This document shows, piece after piece, positions 8,908 to 17,777 of a stretch of 64,000 bases of DNA. Under the pieces are notes generated by a model. That model had not been told where the DNA came from, searched no databases, and saw only the letters and a list, made by a program, of their open reading frames with translations. The stretch comes from SIRX01 sp965214475. Lineage in GTDB: Bacteria; Actinomycetota; Rubrobacteria; Rubrobacterales; Rubrobacteraceae. Made by a program: the position numbers and the translations under genes. The DNA lies in assembly GCA_965214475.1 (NCBI GenBank), contig OZ243953.1:3224001-3288000 (forward strand), written 5' to 3'. Every line of letters begins with the position of its first letter. The stretch's first letter is position 1.

Positions 8908-9834
8908 TTAATTCCGGATCTTACGGCCGGTCTTCTCGATGAATACGTCTTCTAGTGTGGGTTGGGCCACGCTCACCTCAGTCGGGGTGATTCCGTGACG
9001 GTCCAGCTCGACAACGGTTCGTGCGAGCAGTGGCCCATCGCCGTAGACGACCACGTCGCCCGCCTCGCAGGCTATCTGGCTCACGCCCGGCAGGTCGCGC
9101 AGGGGTGCGGGATTGAACTCGTTCAGGCCGCCGAAACGCACGTTGGTCTCCGCGCGTACTCCACTCATCAGGGCTTCCGGCGAGTCGAGCGCCACAACCT
9201 GTCCGCCGTCTATGATCGCCACCCGGTCGCAGAGCTTCTCGGCCTCATCCATATAGTGGGTCACCAGCACGACCGTCGTGCCGCTGGCTTTGATCTCTCG
9301 TATCAGGTCCCACGTTAGCCGTCGCGCCTGGGGGTCGAGGCCGGTGGTGATCTCGTCCAGGAACACGAGGTCCGGCTCGTTTACGAGCGAGAGCGCGATA
9401 AAGAGTCGCTGCTGCTGTCCTCCGGAGAGGTCCTTGAAGCGGGTGTTGGCTTTCTCTTCCAGGCCCCACCCCTCCAGCAAGGGCCGCGTGTCGGGAGCGG
9501 TCTTGTAGAAAGACGCGTAGAGATCCAGCGCCTCCCACACCTTGAGATCGTCCGGCAGCGCCGCCTGCTGAAGTTGCACCCCGACGCGCTCTCTTAGCTT
9601 CCTGCCGTCTTTTCGCGGGTCCAGGCCCAGGACACTGACCGTGCCGCCGTCGGGCTGACGCAGGCCGGCCAGGCACTCGACGGTCGTGGTCTTTCCAGCG
9701 CCATTAGGCCCGACGATGCCGAAGACTTCACCTCTTCGTACCTCGAAAGAGATCCGCCCTACCGCGACCGTCGCGCCGTAGCTTTTCCGTAGGTCTTCGA
9801 CCTGTATCGCCGCATTTCCTTGTGCAAGCCTCAC
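8908..9834 (-). CDS. ABC transporter ATP-binding protein
   Basis: 308 residues. Walker A GPNGAGKT is at 42-49, the signature LSGGQQQR at mid-protein, Walker B LVFLDE, and the switch His in LVTHYMDEAEKLCDRV. The C-terminal 80 residues form the regulatory extension seen in DrrA/CcmA-like exporters. The GTG start is preceded by CGGAGGT. It is the first gene of the minus-strand operon ATPase, M50-like protein, permease, kinase, regulator; the operon promoter should lie between 9835 and 9998. Confidence 0.9.
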   Translation of the reverse strand: MRLAQGNAAIQVEDLRKSYGATVAVGRISFEVRRGEVFGIVGPNGAGKTTTVECLAGLRQPDGGTVSVLGLDPRKDGRKLRERVGVQLQQAALPDDLKVWEALDLYASFYKTAPDTRPLLEGWGLEEKANTRFKDLSGGQQQRLFIALSLVNEPDLVFLDEITTGLDPQARRLTWDLIREIKASGTTVVLVTHYMDEAEKLCDRVAIIDGGQVVALDSPEALMSGVRAETNVRFGGLNEFNPAPLRDLPGVSQIACEAGDVVVYGDGPLLARTVVELDRHGITPTEVSVAQPTLEDVFIEKTGRKIRN

Positions 9835-9998
9835 CCCGGATACCTCCGTTCTCTCTATTGACCGTTGTAAGGCTGAGTATCCAGGAGCTACACGGAGAAG
9901 TAATCGGCCGAAGGTTCAAAGATAGGAGTCCGGACGATTGAACCGCGCGTCAACCAACTGGTTGATGTGCGCGGAAAACCCTATGTTTGGGGCGTCGG

Positions 9999-12374
9999 TT
10001 ACCGGGGGGAGTATTCACGTTCCGGCGTACCGTAGAGCGTCGTCCTCCGGCGCGGAGTGCGGCCGATCTCGCGGATGGCATCCTCCAGTTCTTCGGGGAG
10101 CATTTCTTGGCCGTGGCTGGCCCCTGCGGCCCGTGAAATGCTCTCGTTCATCAGTGTTCCGCCGAGGTCGTTACACCCGGACTGGAGGGCCAGCTTCGCG
10201 CCTTCCATCCCCAGCTTGACCCAACTTACCTGGACGTTGTTTATGTAGCCGTGCAGCGCGATCCTCCCAACCGCGTGCATCTTGACCGTCTCGGCGAAGG
10301 TCGGGCCCCGGCGCGAACGGCCCTGCAGAAAGAGCGGCGCACCCATGTGGACGAACGGCAGCGGCACGAACTCGGTGAAACCGCCGGTCTCGGCCTGGAT
10401 GTCGCGGAGCACCATCAAGTGTCGCGCCCAGTTCACGGGACCGTCTACGTGGCCGAACATGATCGTGGTTGTCGCCCGCAACCCGACCGCGTGCGCCGCC
10501 CGCATTACATCGGCCCACTCCTGGGTATTGATCTTGTCCGGGCAGATGATCGCCCGGATCTCATCATCCAGAATCTCTGCCGCCGTACCGGGCAAAGTGC
10601 CAAGCCCTGCATCTTTCAAGTCCTCCAGGAATTCTTCCACCGAGATCCCGAGCGTCGCCGCGCCCTGGAAGACCTCCAGCGGCGTGAAAGCGTGGACGTG
10701 CATCTCCGGAACTTCGTCTTTTACGGCCTGCAGGTAGTCGATGTAGTTCTGGCCGGTGAAGCTGCCGTGGATGCCGCCGACCATGCACACCTCGGTCGCG
10801 CCCTTCTTCCATGCTTCTCGGGCGCGACGCGCTACCTCAGCCGTGTCGAGCAGGTACGGGTCCCCGCGCAGGTTCAAAGACTTGGGGCCCTTCGAGAAGG
10901 CACAGAACTTGCAGCGGAAGTAGCAGAGATTGGTGTAGTTGATGTTCCGGTTGATGACGTAGGTTACCTCGTCGCCGTTGACCTCCTGGCGCAACTCGTC
11001 GGCTACTTTGCACAGTTCGGCGAGCTCTGAGCCACGGGCGGTAAAGAGCTGCGAGATCTCCTTTTCGTCCAAGTCTTGCTCCCCGGCTTTCGAGAGCGCC
11101 CGCACCAGCTCCGGGCGCATCTTCGATGGTCTCAGCCCCCGCGCCTCGGCCACGCCCTTCTCGGGAATTTTCTCCTCAGTACCCGGAGCCCAGTCTTCTA
11201 CCCGGGCGAAACCCTCCGTGTCTATTCCGGCCCATACGTTGGACCGGAGTTTATCGTCCACCCAGCGCACGGCGTCCAGGGTGTAGGAGGGATGTAGGGC
11301 GAGTCGTTCGAGGAGCAGATAACCCCGGCTTTCGGTGGCGCGCTCCAGCTCTTCCAGGTGCGGCCAGGGGCGTTCGGGGTTTACGTGGTCGGGGGTTATG
11401 GGCGAGACGCCGCCCCAGTCGTTGATCCCGGCCTCGATGTACCGCAAGTATGGCGGTTCACCGTTTGTCCCCGCGTCGGCCAGGTTGGGTGGCGCCTGAA
11501 TCGTCATGTCGGGCGGTAGCAGCAGCCGGGCGAGTGCGATGGTGGCGAGCATCTCGTTTTCGGAGGGTTCCGGCGAGGCCGCCATCCTGGTCCCCGGCTT
11601 GGCCCGGAAGTTCTGGACGATGCACTCCTGAATGTGCCCGTGCCGTTCGTGAACGTCCCGGATGGCGAGGATGGTGTCCACCCGCTCCTCGACCGTCTCG
11701 CCGATTCCGATAAGGATACCCGTCGTGAACGGCACCGCCTGTCGCCCGGCAGCCTCCAGCGTCTCTAGCCTACGTTCTGGGACCTTATCCGGCGACGCCC
11801 AGTGTGCCAGGTCCCGGCCTAGCAAACGTCCCGAAACTTCCTCCAGCATGATCCCCTGCGACACCGACACCCTTCTCAGCGCCGATACCTCTTCCTCTAA
11901 GAGAACCCCTGGGTTGGCGTGCGGCAATAGTCCCGTCTCTTCTAGCACGAGCCGGCAGCAGTGGACGAGGTACTCTATTGTGCTCCCGAAACCCAACTCC
12001 TTCAGTTCCTGGCGGGCTTCGGAATACCGTTTTTCAGGCTTGTCCCCGAGTGTAAAGAGCGCTTCTTTGCAGCCTGCCTTCGCCCCTGCCCGGGCCACTT
12101 CAAGCACCTCATCCGGGGTGAGATAGGCACGTTCGCCGGGTCGTGGAGGTTGGGCAAAGGTGCAGTAGCCGCAGTTGTCCCGGCAAAGCTTTGTTAGCGG
12201 GATAAAGACTTTGCGCGAGTAAGATACGCGGGGACCGAAAGCCCGGTCCCGAATTTCCGCAGCCGCCCGCATCGCTGGTTCCGGCTCCTTAGTGGCGCGC
12301 CGCGCCAGTTCGTAAGCCTCATCTATACCCAACCGTCCGGAGACAGCATTTTGTATCAGTTCTTCGTAACCCAT
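9999..12374 (-). CDS. fbiC: FO synthase, fused CofG/CofH (FbiC)
   Basis: 791-residue double radical-SAM enzyme that joins a ribityl pyrimidine and tyrosine to make FO, the deazaflavin core of coenzyme F420. The first CxxxCxxC cluster is C64, C68, C71 (CRDNCGYC), the CofG half. The second is C484, C488, C491 (CYFRCKFC), the CofH half. The single-chain form is characteristic of actinobacteria. The ATG has TAGGAG upstream. It stands alone on the minus strand with about 110 bases before the next gene. It shows that the host makes F420 and gives context to the PPOX/nitroreductase fusion nearby. Confidence 0.95.
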   Translation of the reverse strand: MGYEELIQNAVSGRLGIDEAYELARRATKEPEPAMRAAAEIRDRAFGPRVSYSRKVFIPLTKLCRDNCGYCTFAQPPRPGERAYLTPDEVLEVARAGAKAGCKEALFTLGDKPEKRYSEARQELKELGFGSTIEYLVHCCRLVLEETGLLPHANPGVLLEEEVSALRRVSVSQGIMLEEVSGRLLGRDLAHWASPDKVPERRLETLEAAGRQAVPFTTGILIGIGETVEERVDTILAIRDVHERHGHIQECIVQNFRAKPGTRMAASPEPSENEMLATIALARLLLPPDMTIQAPPNLADAGTNGEPPYLRYIEAGINDWGGVSPITPDHVNPERPWPHLEELERATESRGYLLLERLALHPSYTLDAVRWVDDKLRSNVWAGIDTEGFARVEDWAPGTEEKIPEKGVAEARGLRPSKMRPELVRALSKAGEQDLDEKEISQLFTARGSELAELCKVADELRQEVNGDEVTYVINRNINYTNLCYFRCKFCAFSKGPKSLNLRGDPYLLDTAEVARRAREAWKKGATEVCMVGGIHGSFTGQNYIDYLQAVKDEVPEMHVHAFTPLEVFQGAATLGISVEEFLEDLKDAGLGTLPGTAAEILDDEIRAIICPDKINTQEWADVMRAAHAVGLRATTTIMFGHVDGPVNWARHLMVLRDIQAETGGFTEFVPLPFVHMGAPLFLQGRSRRGPTFAETVKMHAVGRIALHGYINNVQVSWVKLGMEGAKLALQSGCNDLGGTLMNESISRAAGASHGQEMLPEELEDAIREIGRTPRRRTTLYGTPEREYSPR

Positions 12375-12486
12375 GCCGCTCCTAACGACCTCGGCCAGTA
12401 CACCCGCAGATACTACACCTTCGACGTGATTTTCTCCGTCGCCGGGTTTCCGGAGCTACGTGAGCCGAAAGAAGATTTATCCTCTT

Positions 12487-13776
12487 TCAGGCGATACTTT
12501 CTTCTGGTAGGAAACGCTGGATTATGAGGTCTACGGCACGCTCCACACTGTCTTCCTGCCGGATCTTCTCACCCAAACGTTCGGCGTTATCTTTCAGACG
12601 CGGATCGACGATGATCTTGCTGACGGCCCGGGCCAGATGCTCGGCGGAGAGCTTGCGACGGTGGATCGGCGCGGGCGACACCCCGGATCGGGAGAGCAAA
12701 TGTCCCCATAAAAGCTGATCCCCGTAGGAAGGAACGGTAACGCTCGGGATTCGTGCCCGGAGCGCCGCGTGCGTAGCCCCCGCGCTGCCATGATGGACGA
12801 ACCCCCGGGTACGGGGCAGCAGCCAATTGTAAGGGGCCTCTTCTATCTCAAAAATATTGCGGTGAGGATTTTCGCCCCGGAGTTCACCCCAACCACCGAG
12901 CAGAATTCCCCGCTGGCCCAGGCTGTCCAATGTTTCGGCAAAGACATCGACGACGTGCTCAGCGTTTTCTATGTATGAGCTACCGAAGCCCATACAGACC
13001 GGTGGTGGACCACTTTTTAGGAATTTTGCCAACTCTTTGGGAGGTTCCCAACCTTCTTCGCTGTTGAGGAACCAGTAGCCGGTGACCTTGCGGTGCACAC
13101 CCCAATCCGGCGGTTCGGGCAGCAACTCTTTGCTCCAGCCGTAGAGTTGCAGCCGGGCGTCGGAGCTGGGGTTTAGCAGAGGACCGAGAAACGGATGGGG
13201 CGGCAGAGAGAAGAACTCTGAGCGAATGCGATTGATCGTCTTTCTGAAAGGCTGCCACAACAGTTGACCGGCTGCAAAATGAGTCGTCCGGTTGTACAAA
13301 GCGCCGAGAGACCGCAGGCTGCCACTTGCCAATCCGATGTTTGCGGGCATCAGCGCGTTCGGAAAGTGGCTGGTAGGAGCTATAAGGGGGGACATTCCGA
13401 GCCCGGCGGCCGGTAGATCCCGGGCGTCGGCCACATCGTAGCCGAGAAACGCCGCCGAGGAGATTAGCAACCCCTCGGCGTCCTCCGCAGCCTCCGTAGC
13501 CTCGCCGGCCGCTTCGTAGAGCGCAGGCTCTACGACCCGCTTGAAGCCCTTCATGATCCCGGTAGCGGACCCCCCCGAACGGGCGAGCGATTCGACCATC
13601 GCCCGTGGGTCTACCGAAAGTGGGGCGAAAGTGAAACCGCGACCCTCGATCAGACCCTTAAAAGTGGAGTGCGAGGCGATCTTTACGTCGCACCCCGCTT
13701 CTCTGAGACCTAATCCCAAGGCTACACACGGCTCTACATCTCCCCTAGAACCAACCGTGAGAATAGTGATTCGCGT
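12487..13776 (-). CDS. GT1-family glycosyltransferase (UGT/sterol glucosyltransferase type) with probable ACG start
   Basis: About 429 residues if started at 13776. The first canonical start, a TTG at 13719, would remove the family's N-terminal nucleotide-sugar strand. The frame upstream encodes TRITILTVGSRGDVEPCVA, containing the hallmark GSRGDVEP, and is open only back to a TAG at 13780-13782. The sole plausible position for the initiator is ACG at 13774-13776, eight bases after a GAGGGG Shine-Dalgarno-like stretch. The C-terminal half has the usual acceptor-donor motifs (RGFVHHGSAGATHAAL, then PSVTVPSYGDQLLWG). It probably glycosylates a lipid or secondary metabolite. Either a rare ACG start or an ATG-to-ACG mutation. 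Confidence 0.8.
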   Translation of the reverse strand, partial: TRITILTVGSRGDVEPCVALGLGLREAGCDVKIASHSTFKGLIEGRGFTFAPLSVDPRAMVESLARSGGSATGIMKGFKRVVEPALYEAAGEATEAAEDAEGLLISSAAFLGYDVADARDLPAAGLGMSPLIAPTSHFPNALMPANIGLASGSLRSLGALYNRTTHFAAGQLLWQPFRKTINRIRSEFFSLPPHPFLGPLLNPSSDARLQLYGWSKELLPEPPDWGVHRKVTGYWFLNSEEGWEPPKELAKFLKSGPPPVCMGFGSSYIENAEHVVDVFAETLDSLGQRGILLGGWGELRGENPHRNIFEIEEAPYNWLLPRTRGFVHHGSAGATHAALRARIPSVTVPSYGDQLLWGHLLSRSGVSPAPIHRRKLSAEHLARAVSKIIVDPRLKDNAERLGEKIRQEDSVERAVDLIIQRFLPEESIA

Positions 13777-13881
13777 AAACTAATCCCCTCTGCAAACTTC
13801 CCTCCTGACCTTACCAGAAACACGCTTAGCATGCGACCCAGATAGCTGTTGCGGGACCGAACAAGAACATCCGCTTTAAAC

Positions 13882-13898
13882 CCGACAAATTTTGTCGG
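13882..13898 (+). promoter_or_regulatory. palindromic operator candidate upstream of the rhodanese gene
   Basis: CCGACAAA (13882-13889) and TTTGTCGG (13891-13898) form perfect 8-base arms around a single T. A -10-like TAGAAT lies at 13907-13912, and GACAAA (13884-13889), 17 bases before it, could serve as a -35, so a bound repressor would block the polymerase. The ATG follows at 13954. The regulator is not identifiable. Confidence 0.5.
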
Positions 13899-13953
13899 AG
13901 ATACGTTAGAATGTGGCCTTGTACCGTTAGCAATTAGGAAAAGGAGATCTGAA

Positions 13954-14817
13954 ATGGAGCAGGAGATACAGGATAAAGGTTACGCCCAGCCCGAGGCTCT
14001 CGTAACGACCGACTGGGTCGCTGAGCATCTTGAGGACGAAGATATCCGGGTTGTGGAGTCGGACGAGGACGTGTTGCTCTACGACATCGGGCACGTTCCG
14101 AACTCCGTCAAGATCGACTGGGTCGAAGATTTGAACGACCCCATAATGCGGGATTACCTCGACCCGGAGCACTTCGCGGAACTAATGAGCGAGAAGGGCA
14201 TTACGCCTGACACCACGGTCGTCTTCTACGGCGACAAGAACAACTGGTGGGCGACGTATGCGCTGTGGGTCTTTCGGCTCTTCGGCCACGACAACGTCCG
14301 GGTGATGGACGGTGGGCGCCTCAAGTGGGAGGCTGAGGGCCGCGAAATGACCCAGGAGGTCCCGTCCTTCGAGCGTTCCGAGTATCCCGCCCCCGAGCGA
14401 GACGACGAGAAGATCCGGGCCTTTAAAGAGGACGTGGAGCAGCATGTGGAGAAGAGCGGGTCGCTGGTGGACGTGCGGAGCCCCGGCGAGTACTCGGGCG
14501 AGCTGCTGCACATGCCGGACTACCCGCAAGAGGGTGCGATGCGTGGCGGGCACATCCCCGGCGCGGCCAACGTGCCGTGGGCGCGGGCCGTCCGCGAGGA
14601 TGGCACCTTCAAGAGCGCTGACGAACTACGTGAGATCTACGAGGGCGAAGCCGGTCTCTCCGAAGGTGAAGACGTGATCGCCTACTGCCGCATCGGGGAG
14701 CGGAGCAGCCACACCTGGTTCGTGCTCAACTACCTCCTCGGCTACGACAACGTCCGCAACTACGACGGTTCCTGGACCGAGTGGGGCAACTCCGTTCGGG
14801 CGCCCATCGAGCGGTAG
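13954..14817 (+). CDS. sulfurtransferase with tandem rhodanese domains
   Basis: 287 residues. The first, non-catalytic rhodanese domain covers about residues 10-140; the second carries the active-site loop CRIGERS and then SHTWFVL. The family transfers sulfane sulfur from thiosulfate or 3-mercaptopyruvate. The ATG at 13954 has AAAGGAG upstream; an upstream in-frame start at 13849 would cover the palindromic operator and was rejected. A NifU/IscU-like gene starts 16 bases after its stop, suggesting sulfur delivery to that protein. Confidence 0.9.
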   Translation: MEQEIQDKGYAQPEALVTTDWVAEHLEDEDIRVVESDEDVLLYDIGHVPNSVKIDWVEDLNDPIMRDYLDPEHFAELMSEKGITPDTTVVFYGDKNNWWATYALWVFRLFGHDNVRVMDGGRLKWEAEGREMTQEVPSFERSEYPAPERDDEKIRAFKEDVEQHVEKSGSLVDVRSPGEYSGELLHMPDYPQEGAMRGGHIPGAANVPWARAVREDGTFKSADELREIYEGEAGLSEGEDVIAYCRIGERSSHTWFVLNYLLGYDNVRNYDGSWTEWGNSVRAPIER

Positions 14818-14833
14818 CAGGAACAGTAATATC

Positions 14834-15268
14834 TTGGACCGCAAACAGCGCATCGAGTTCCTCGTGGACCACGTCAAGAACCCCCGCCACCAGGGGGTTC
14901 TTGACGGCGCGGACGTTGTCATGCCCGGTGGCAGCCCGGAGTGCGGTGGATCTGTGGTGATCTATCTAAAAGGCAACGGAAACGGAAAAATAGAAAAAGT
15001 CTCTTTTACCGGCGAGGGTGACACCCTGAGCATGGCAGGCTCCAGCATGATCCTAGAGAAGGTGCATCAGGATAACCTCACAATGGAAGAGGTGCTCGCC
15101 CTGGACTACGAGCAGTTCGTGGACGATGTGGGGCGCGACCTGGTCGGCAGCCGCACCCGGAACGTGACGCTGGGCCTCAGTACCCTCAAGGCCGCTGTGA
15201 GAAAGCGTCAGAGAGGCTTACTGCAGAACGGCTCGTCCGCAAACCTGTCGGCGGCGGAGGTCTCCTAA
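14834..15268 (+). CDS. NifU/IscU-like scaffold homologue with one remaining ligand cysteine
   Basis: 144 residues. The N-terminal half follows the SufU/IscU pattern (VKNPRHQGVLDGADV, then SPECGGS with C37). The second ligand position, normally GCG or GEGC, reads GEGD (D63), and the third, normally a Cys before the final helix, reads RTRNVTLG (N110). Iron-sulfur assembly with standard ligands is therefore unlikely. It might accept a persulfide on C37 from the rhodanese upstream. TTG start; short upstream gap of 16 bases. Known family, altered active site. Confidence 0.75.
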   Translation: MDRKQRIEFLVDHVKNPRHQGVLDGADVVMPGGSPECGGSVVIYLKGNGNGKIEKVSFTGEGDTLSMAGSSMILEKVHQDNLTMEEVLALDYEQFVDDVGRDLVGSRTRNVTLGLSTLKAAVRKRQRGLLQNGSSANLSAAEVS

Positions 15269-15429
15269 AATAGCTCAAGTCAGACTGCCCCGGAAGAATC
15301 CCTAGCCCAACCCCGAGAGCGCGATAACCGAGAAAAAGATGAGTCGTACTACAGGGCTTATCGGTACCTGCGAGTTTTACCAAACACTCCCTACGAGAAC
15401 CTTCTGCTATTCCGCTAAACTGCAAGGCC

Positions 15430-16824
15430 ATGAGTGAAAAAGATAAAGGACCGCTCTGGGGCGGCAGGTTCGGATCGACGCCGGCGGAGGCTTTCGAGCG
15501 GCTGAACGCTTCGATTCCCTTCGACATCCGACTCGCGCCATATGACATACAGGGCTCCATCGCCCACGCCCGGATGCTAGGGCAGAAAAGGATCGTCTCG
15601 GAGGAAGAAGCCGCAGAGCTTGTGCGGGGACTCGAAGCGGTGCTAATGGAAGTCGAATCGGGTGAGTTTTCGTGGACGCTCTCGGATGAGGATGTGCATA
15701 CGGCTGTGGAGCGGCGGCTGCGGGAAGTAGTCGGCGACGTGGCGCTGAAGTTGCACACGGGCCGGAGCCGCAACGACCAGGTGGCGCTGGACCTGCACCT
15801 CTTTGTCCGGGATGTGGCGGGGGAGATAGGGAGGGGCCTACTCAGAGCGATGGGGGCGCTCGTGGAGGTGGCTGAGAAGCATCCAGATCTCATCCTGCCC
15901 GGCTATACGCATTTGCAGCGGGCGCAGCCGATCTTACTGTCCCATCATCTCATGGCCCACTTCGAGGCTTTCCGGCGGGACCTCCGAAGACTGGAGGCGT
16001 CCCGTGAGGCGGCCGGTGTCTCGCCACTCGGGGCGGCGGCTCTCGGCGGGACGCCGCACCCGATAGATCCTGCGGTGGTTGCGGAAGAACTGGTTATGGA
16101 ATCATTGGTCAACTCGCTCGACGCAGTTTCGGAGCGGGACTTTGCGCTGGACTTGCTTTACGCCTGCGCCGTACTCGGGGTCCATCTTTCGCGGATCGGG
16201 GAGGAGTGGGTGCTGTGGACGAGTGCGGAGTTCGGGTTTGCAACGCTCGACGACGCATACTCCTCGGGATCCTCGATCATGCCGCAGAAAAAGAACCCGG
16301 ACGCGTATGAGCTGATGCGCGGCAAGTCGGGGCGTCTGATCGGGGACCTCAACGCGTTGCTCATAACGCTCAAAGGTTTGCCGCCCGGCTACTCTAAAGA
16401 CCTTCAGGAAGACAAGGAGCCTATCTTCGACGCGGTAGACGCTGTACTCGCAATGCTCGCCGTGCTGCCGGAGATGCTCCGAACAGCACGCTTTCATGGG
16501 GAGAGAATGGAATCTAGCGCTGGAGGCTTTGCGCTGGCGACGGAGCTTGCGGACTTCCTGGCGGCGCGGGGCGTGCCGTTCCGGGAAGCGCATCGGGCGG
16601 TGGGCACGCTCGTGAAACGGTGCGAGGAGCTGGGAGTTGATCTGGAGGAAGTTCCGCGGGAAGAGCTCTCGGCGGCGCATCCGGCGCTCGCGGAGTTGCC
16701 GGATGGTTTGCTCACGCCGCGAGGCAGCGTAGAGAACAAGAAGTCTGCCGGTTCCACGTCACCGAGCTCGGTGGAGAATCAGATTCGGCGGGCGAAGGAG
16801 TTTCTTACGAACGTGTCCCGTTAG
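15430..16824 (+). CDS. argH: argininosuccinate lyase
   Basis: Cleaves argininosuccinate to arginine and fumarate, the last step of arginine synthesis. 464 residues, the usual length. The fumarase/aspartase signature GSSIMPQKKNPD lies at about residue 280, with HTGRSRNDQVALD and the TH in GYTHLQRAQP, both typical of this enzyme, further upstream. ATG start at 15430. The 161 bases upstream show no gene. No other arg genes are next to it. Confidence 0.95.
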   Translation: MSEKDKGPLWGGRFGSTPAEAFERLNASIPFDIRLAPYDIQGSIAHARMLGQKRIVSEEEAAELVRGLEAVLMEVESGEFSWTLSDEDVHTAVERRLREVVGDVALKLHTGRSRNDQVALDLHLFVRDVAGEIGRGLLRAMGALVEVAEKHPDLILPGYTHLQRAQPILLSHHLMAHFEAFRRDLRRLEASREAAGVSPLGAAALGGTPHPIDPAVVAEELVMESLVNSLDAVSERDFALDLLYACAVLGVHLSRIGEEWVLWTSAEFGFATLDDAYSSGSSIMPQKKNPDAYELMRGKSGRLIGDLNALLITLKGLPPGYSKDLQEDKEPIFDAVDAVLAMLAVLPEMLRTARFHGERMESSAGGFALATELADFLAARGVPFREAHRAVGTLVKRCEELGVDLEEVPREELSAAHPALAELPDGLLTPRGSVENKKSAGSTSPSSVENQIRRAKEFLTNVSR

Positions 16825-16877
16825 CGAACTATGGGTACAGGTCTCCACGGAGGCAAATTCGAGAGAGGAAGTGCTGA

Positions 16878-17690
16878 GTGAAGATAGTCCAGATGTCGGA
16901 CGTCCACGTCGAAGAGGGGGGAGACTTCCGGCCGGATCTACTGGATAACATTATCGAAGAGACAAACCGACTGGAGCCGGACCTCGTGGCGGTCGTCGGG
17001 GATCTGACCGGCGAGGGTTACCGAAAGGAGTTCGAGCAGGCCCGTGAATACATGGATCGTCTGGAGTGCCCGAACATCCGGTACATAATGGGCAACCACG
17101 ACGCCCGAAACGTCGGCTACCGGTACTTCGAAGAGCTTTTCGGCGCCCGTAGCAGCTCGACGACGGTAAAGACGTCCGACGGCGAAGCGAAGGTGGTCGC
17201 CCTAGACTCTACAAAGCCGGACTTGGATGAGGGTGAGGTCGGACGCGAGTATTACGCCTGGGTAGACTCGGAGCTTCGGGACTGGGACCGGGGACCTAAG
17301 ATACTCCTCATTCACCACCATCTTCTTGCAGTTCCCGGCACCGGACGAGACTCCAACATACTCCGGGATGCAGGCGACATGATGGCCCTGCTGCGCGAGG
17401 TCGAGGTGGACCTCGTACTTTCGGGGCACCGGCACGTACCTTACATATGGAGCATCTCGGGCGTCAGGATTATCCATTCCGGCACCGCTTCGACCGAGCG
17501 GATTCGTGGGACCATAGGTCCTTCGTACAACCTCATAGAGATTGGTGCCGAAGACGTGCAAGTTACGCTTAAAGATTCGACCGGCAAAGAAGATCTGCCG
17601 CTCGCCAGCTTCTCTCGCAAACCGGAGCGGAGCACCCAGTTACACCTGGACTACGATCGCTACGTTAGCTACGGTCAACTACCTCTGTAG
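16878..17690 (+). CDS. calcineurin-like metallophosphoesterase, copy 1
   Basis: 270 residues with all metal-binding motifs of the family: DVHV (residue 8 onward), GDLTGEG, GNHDARN, a histidine in IHHHLLAVPG and GHRH. These define a cytosolic two-metal phosphodiesterase or phosphatase related to cAMP phosphodiesterase CpdA/Icc. The GTG start gives the short N terminus typical of the family. A closely similar copy follows after 87 bases. The substrate is unknown. Confidence 0.85.
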   Translation: MKIVQMSDVHVEEGGDFRPDLLDNIIEETNRLEPDLVAVVGDLTGEGYRKEFEQAREYMDRLECPNIRYIMGNHDARNVGYRYFEELFGARSSSTTVKTSDGEAKVVALDSTKPDLDEGEVGREYYAWVDSELRDWDRGPKILLIHHHLLAVPGTGRDSNILRDAGDMMALLREVEVDLVLSGHRHVPYIWSISGVRIIHSGTASTERIRGTIGPSYNLIEIGAEDVQVTLKDSTGKEDLPLASFSRKPERSTQLHLDYDRYVSYGQLPL

Positions 17691-17777
17691 AGCAGCCTGA
17701 TTTTCTGGCTGCGCCACCTGGGAGATCGGAAGCGGGCATAATGTAGTCACGTTGAAGTCTTGGAGAGGAGCACGGTC

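Noticed and set aside
12487..13719. TTG at 13719 as the start of the glycosyltransferase
   Set aside because: It would cut off the conserved GSRGDVEP strand that is encoded in frame just upstream.
13849..13953. N-terminal extension of the rhodanese gene from 13849
   Set aside because: It runs through the palindromic operator and promoter and has no binding site; ATG 13954 has AAAGGAG.
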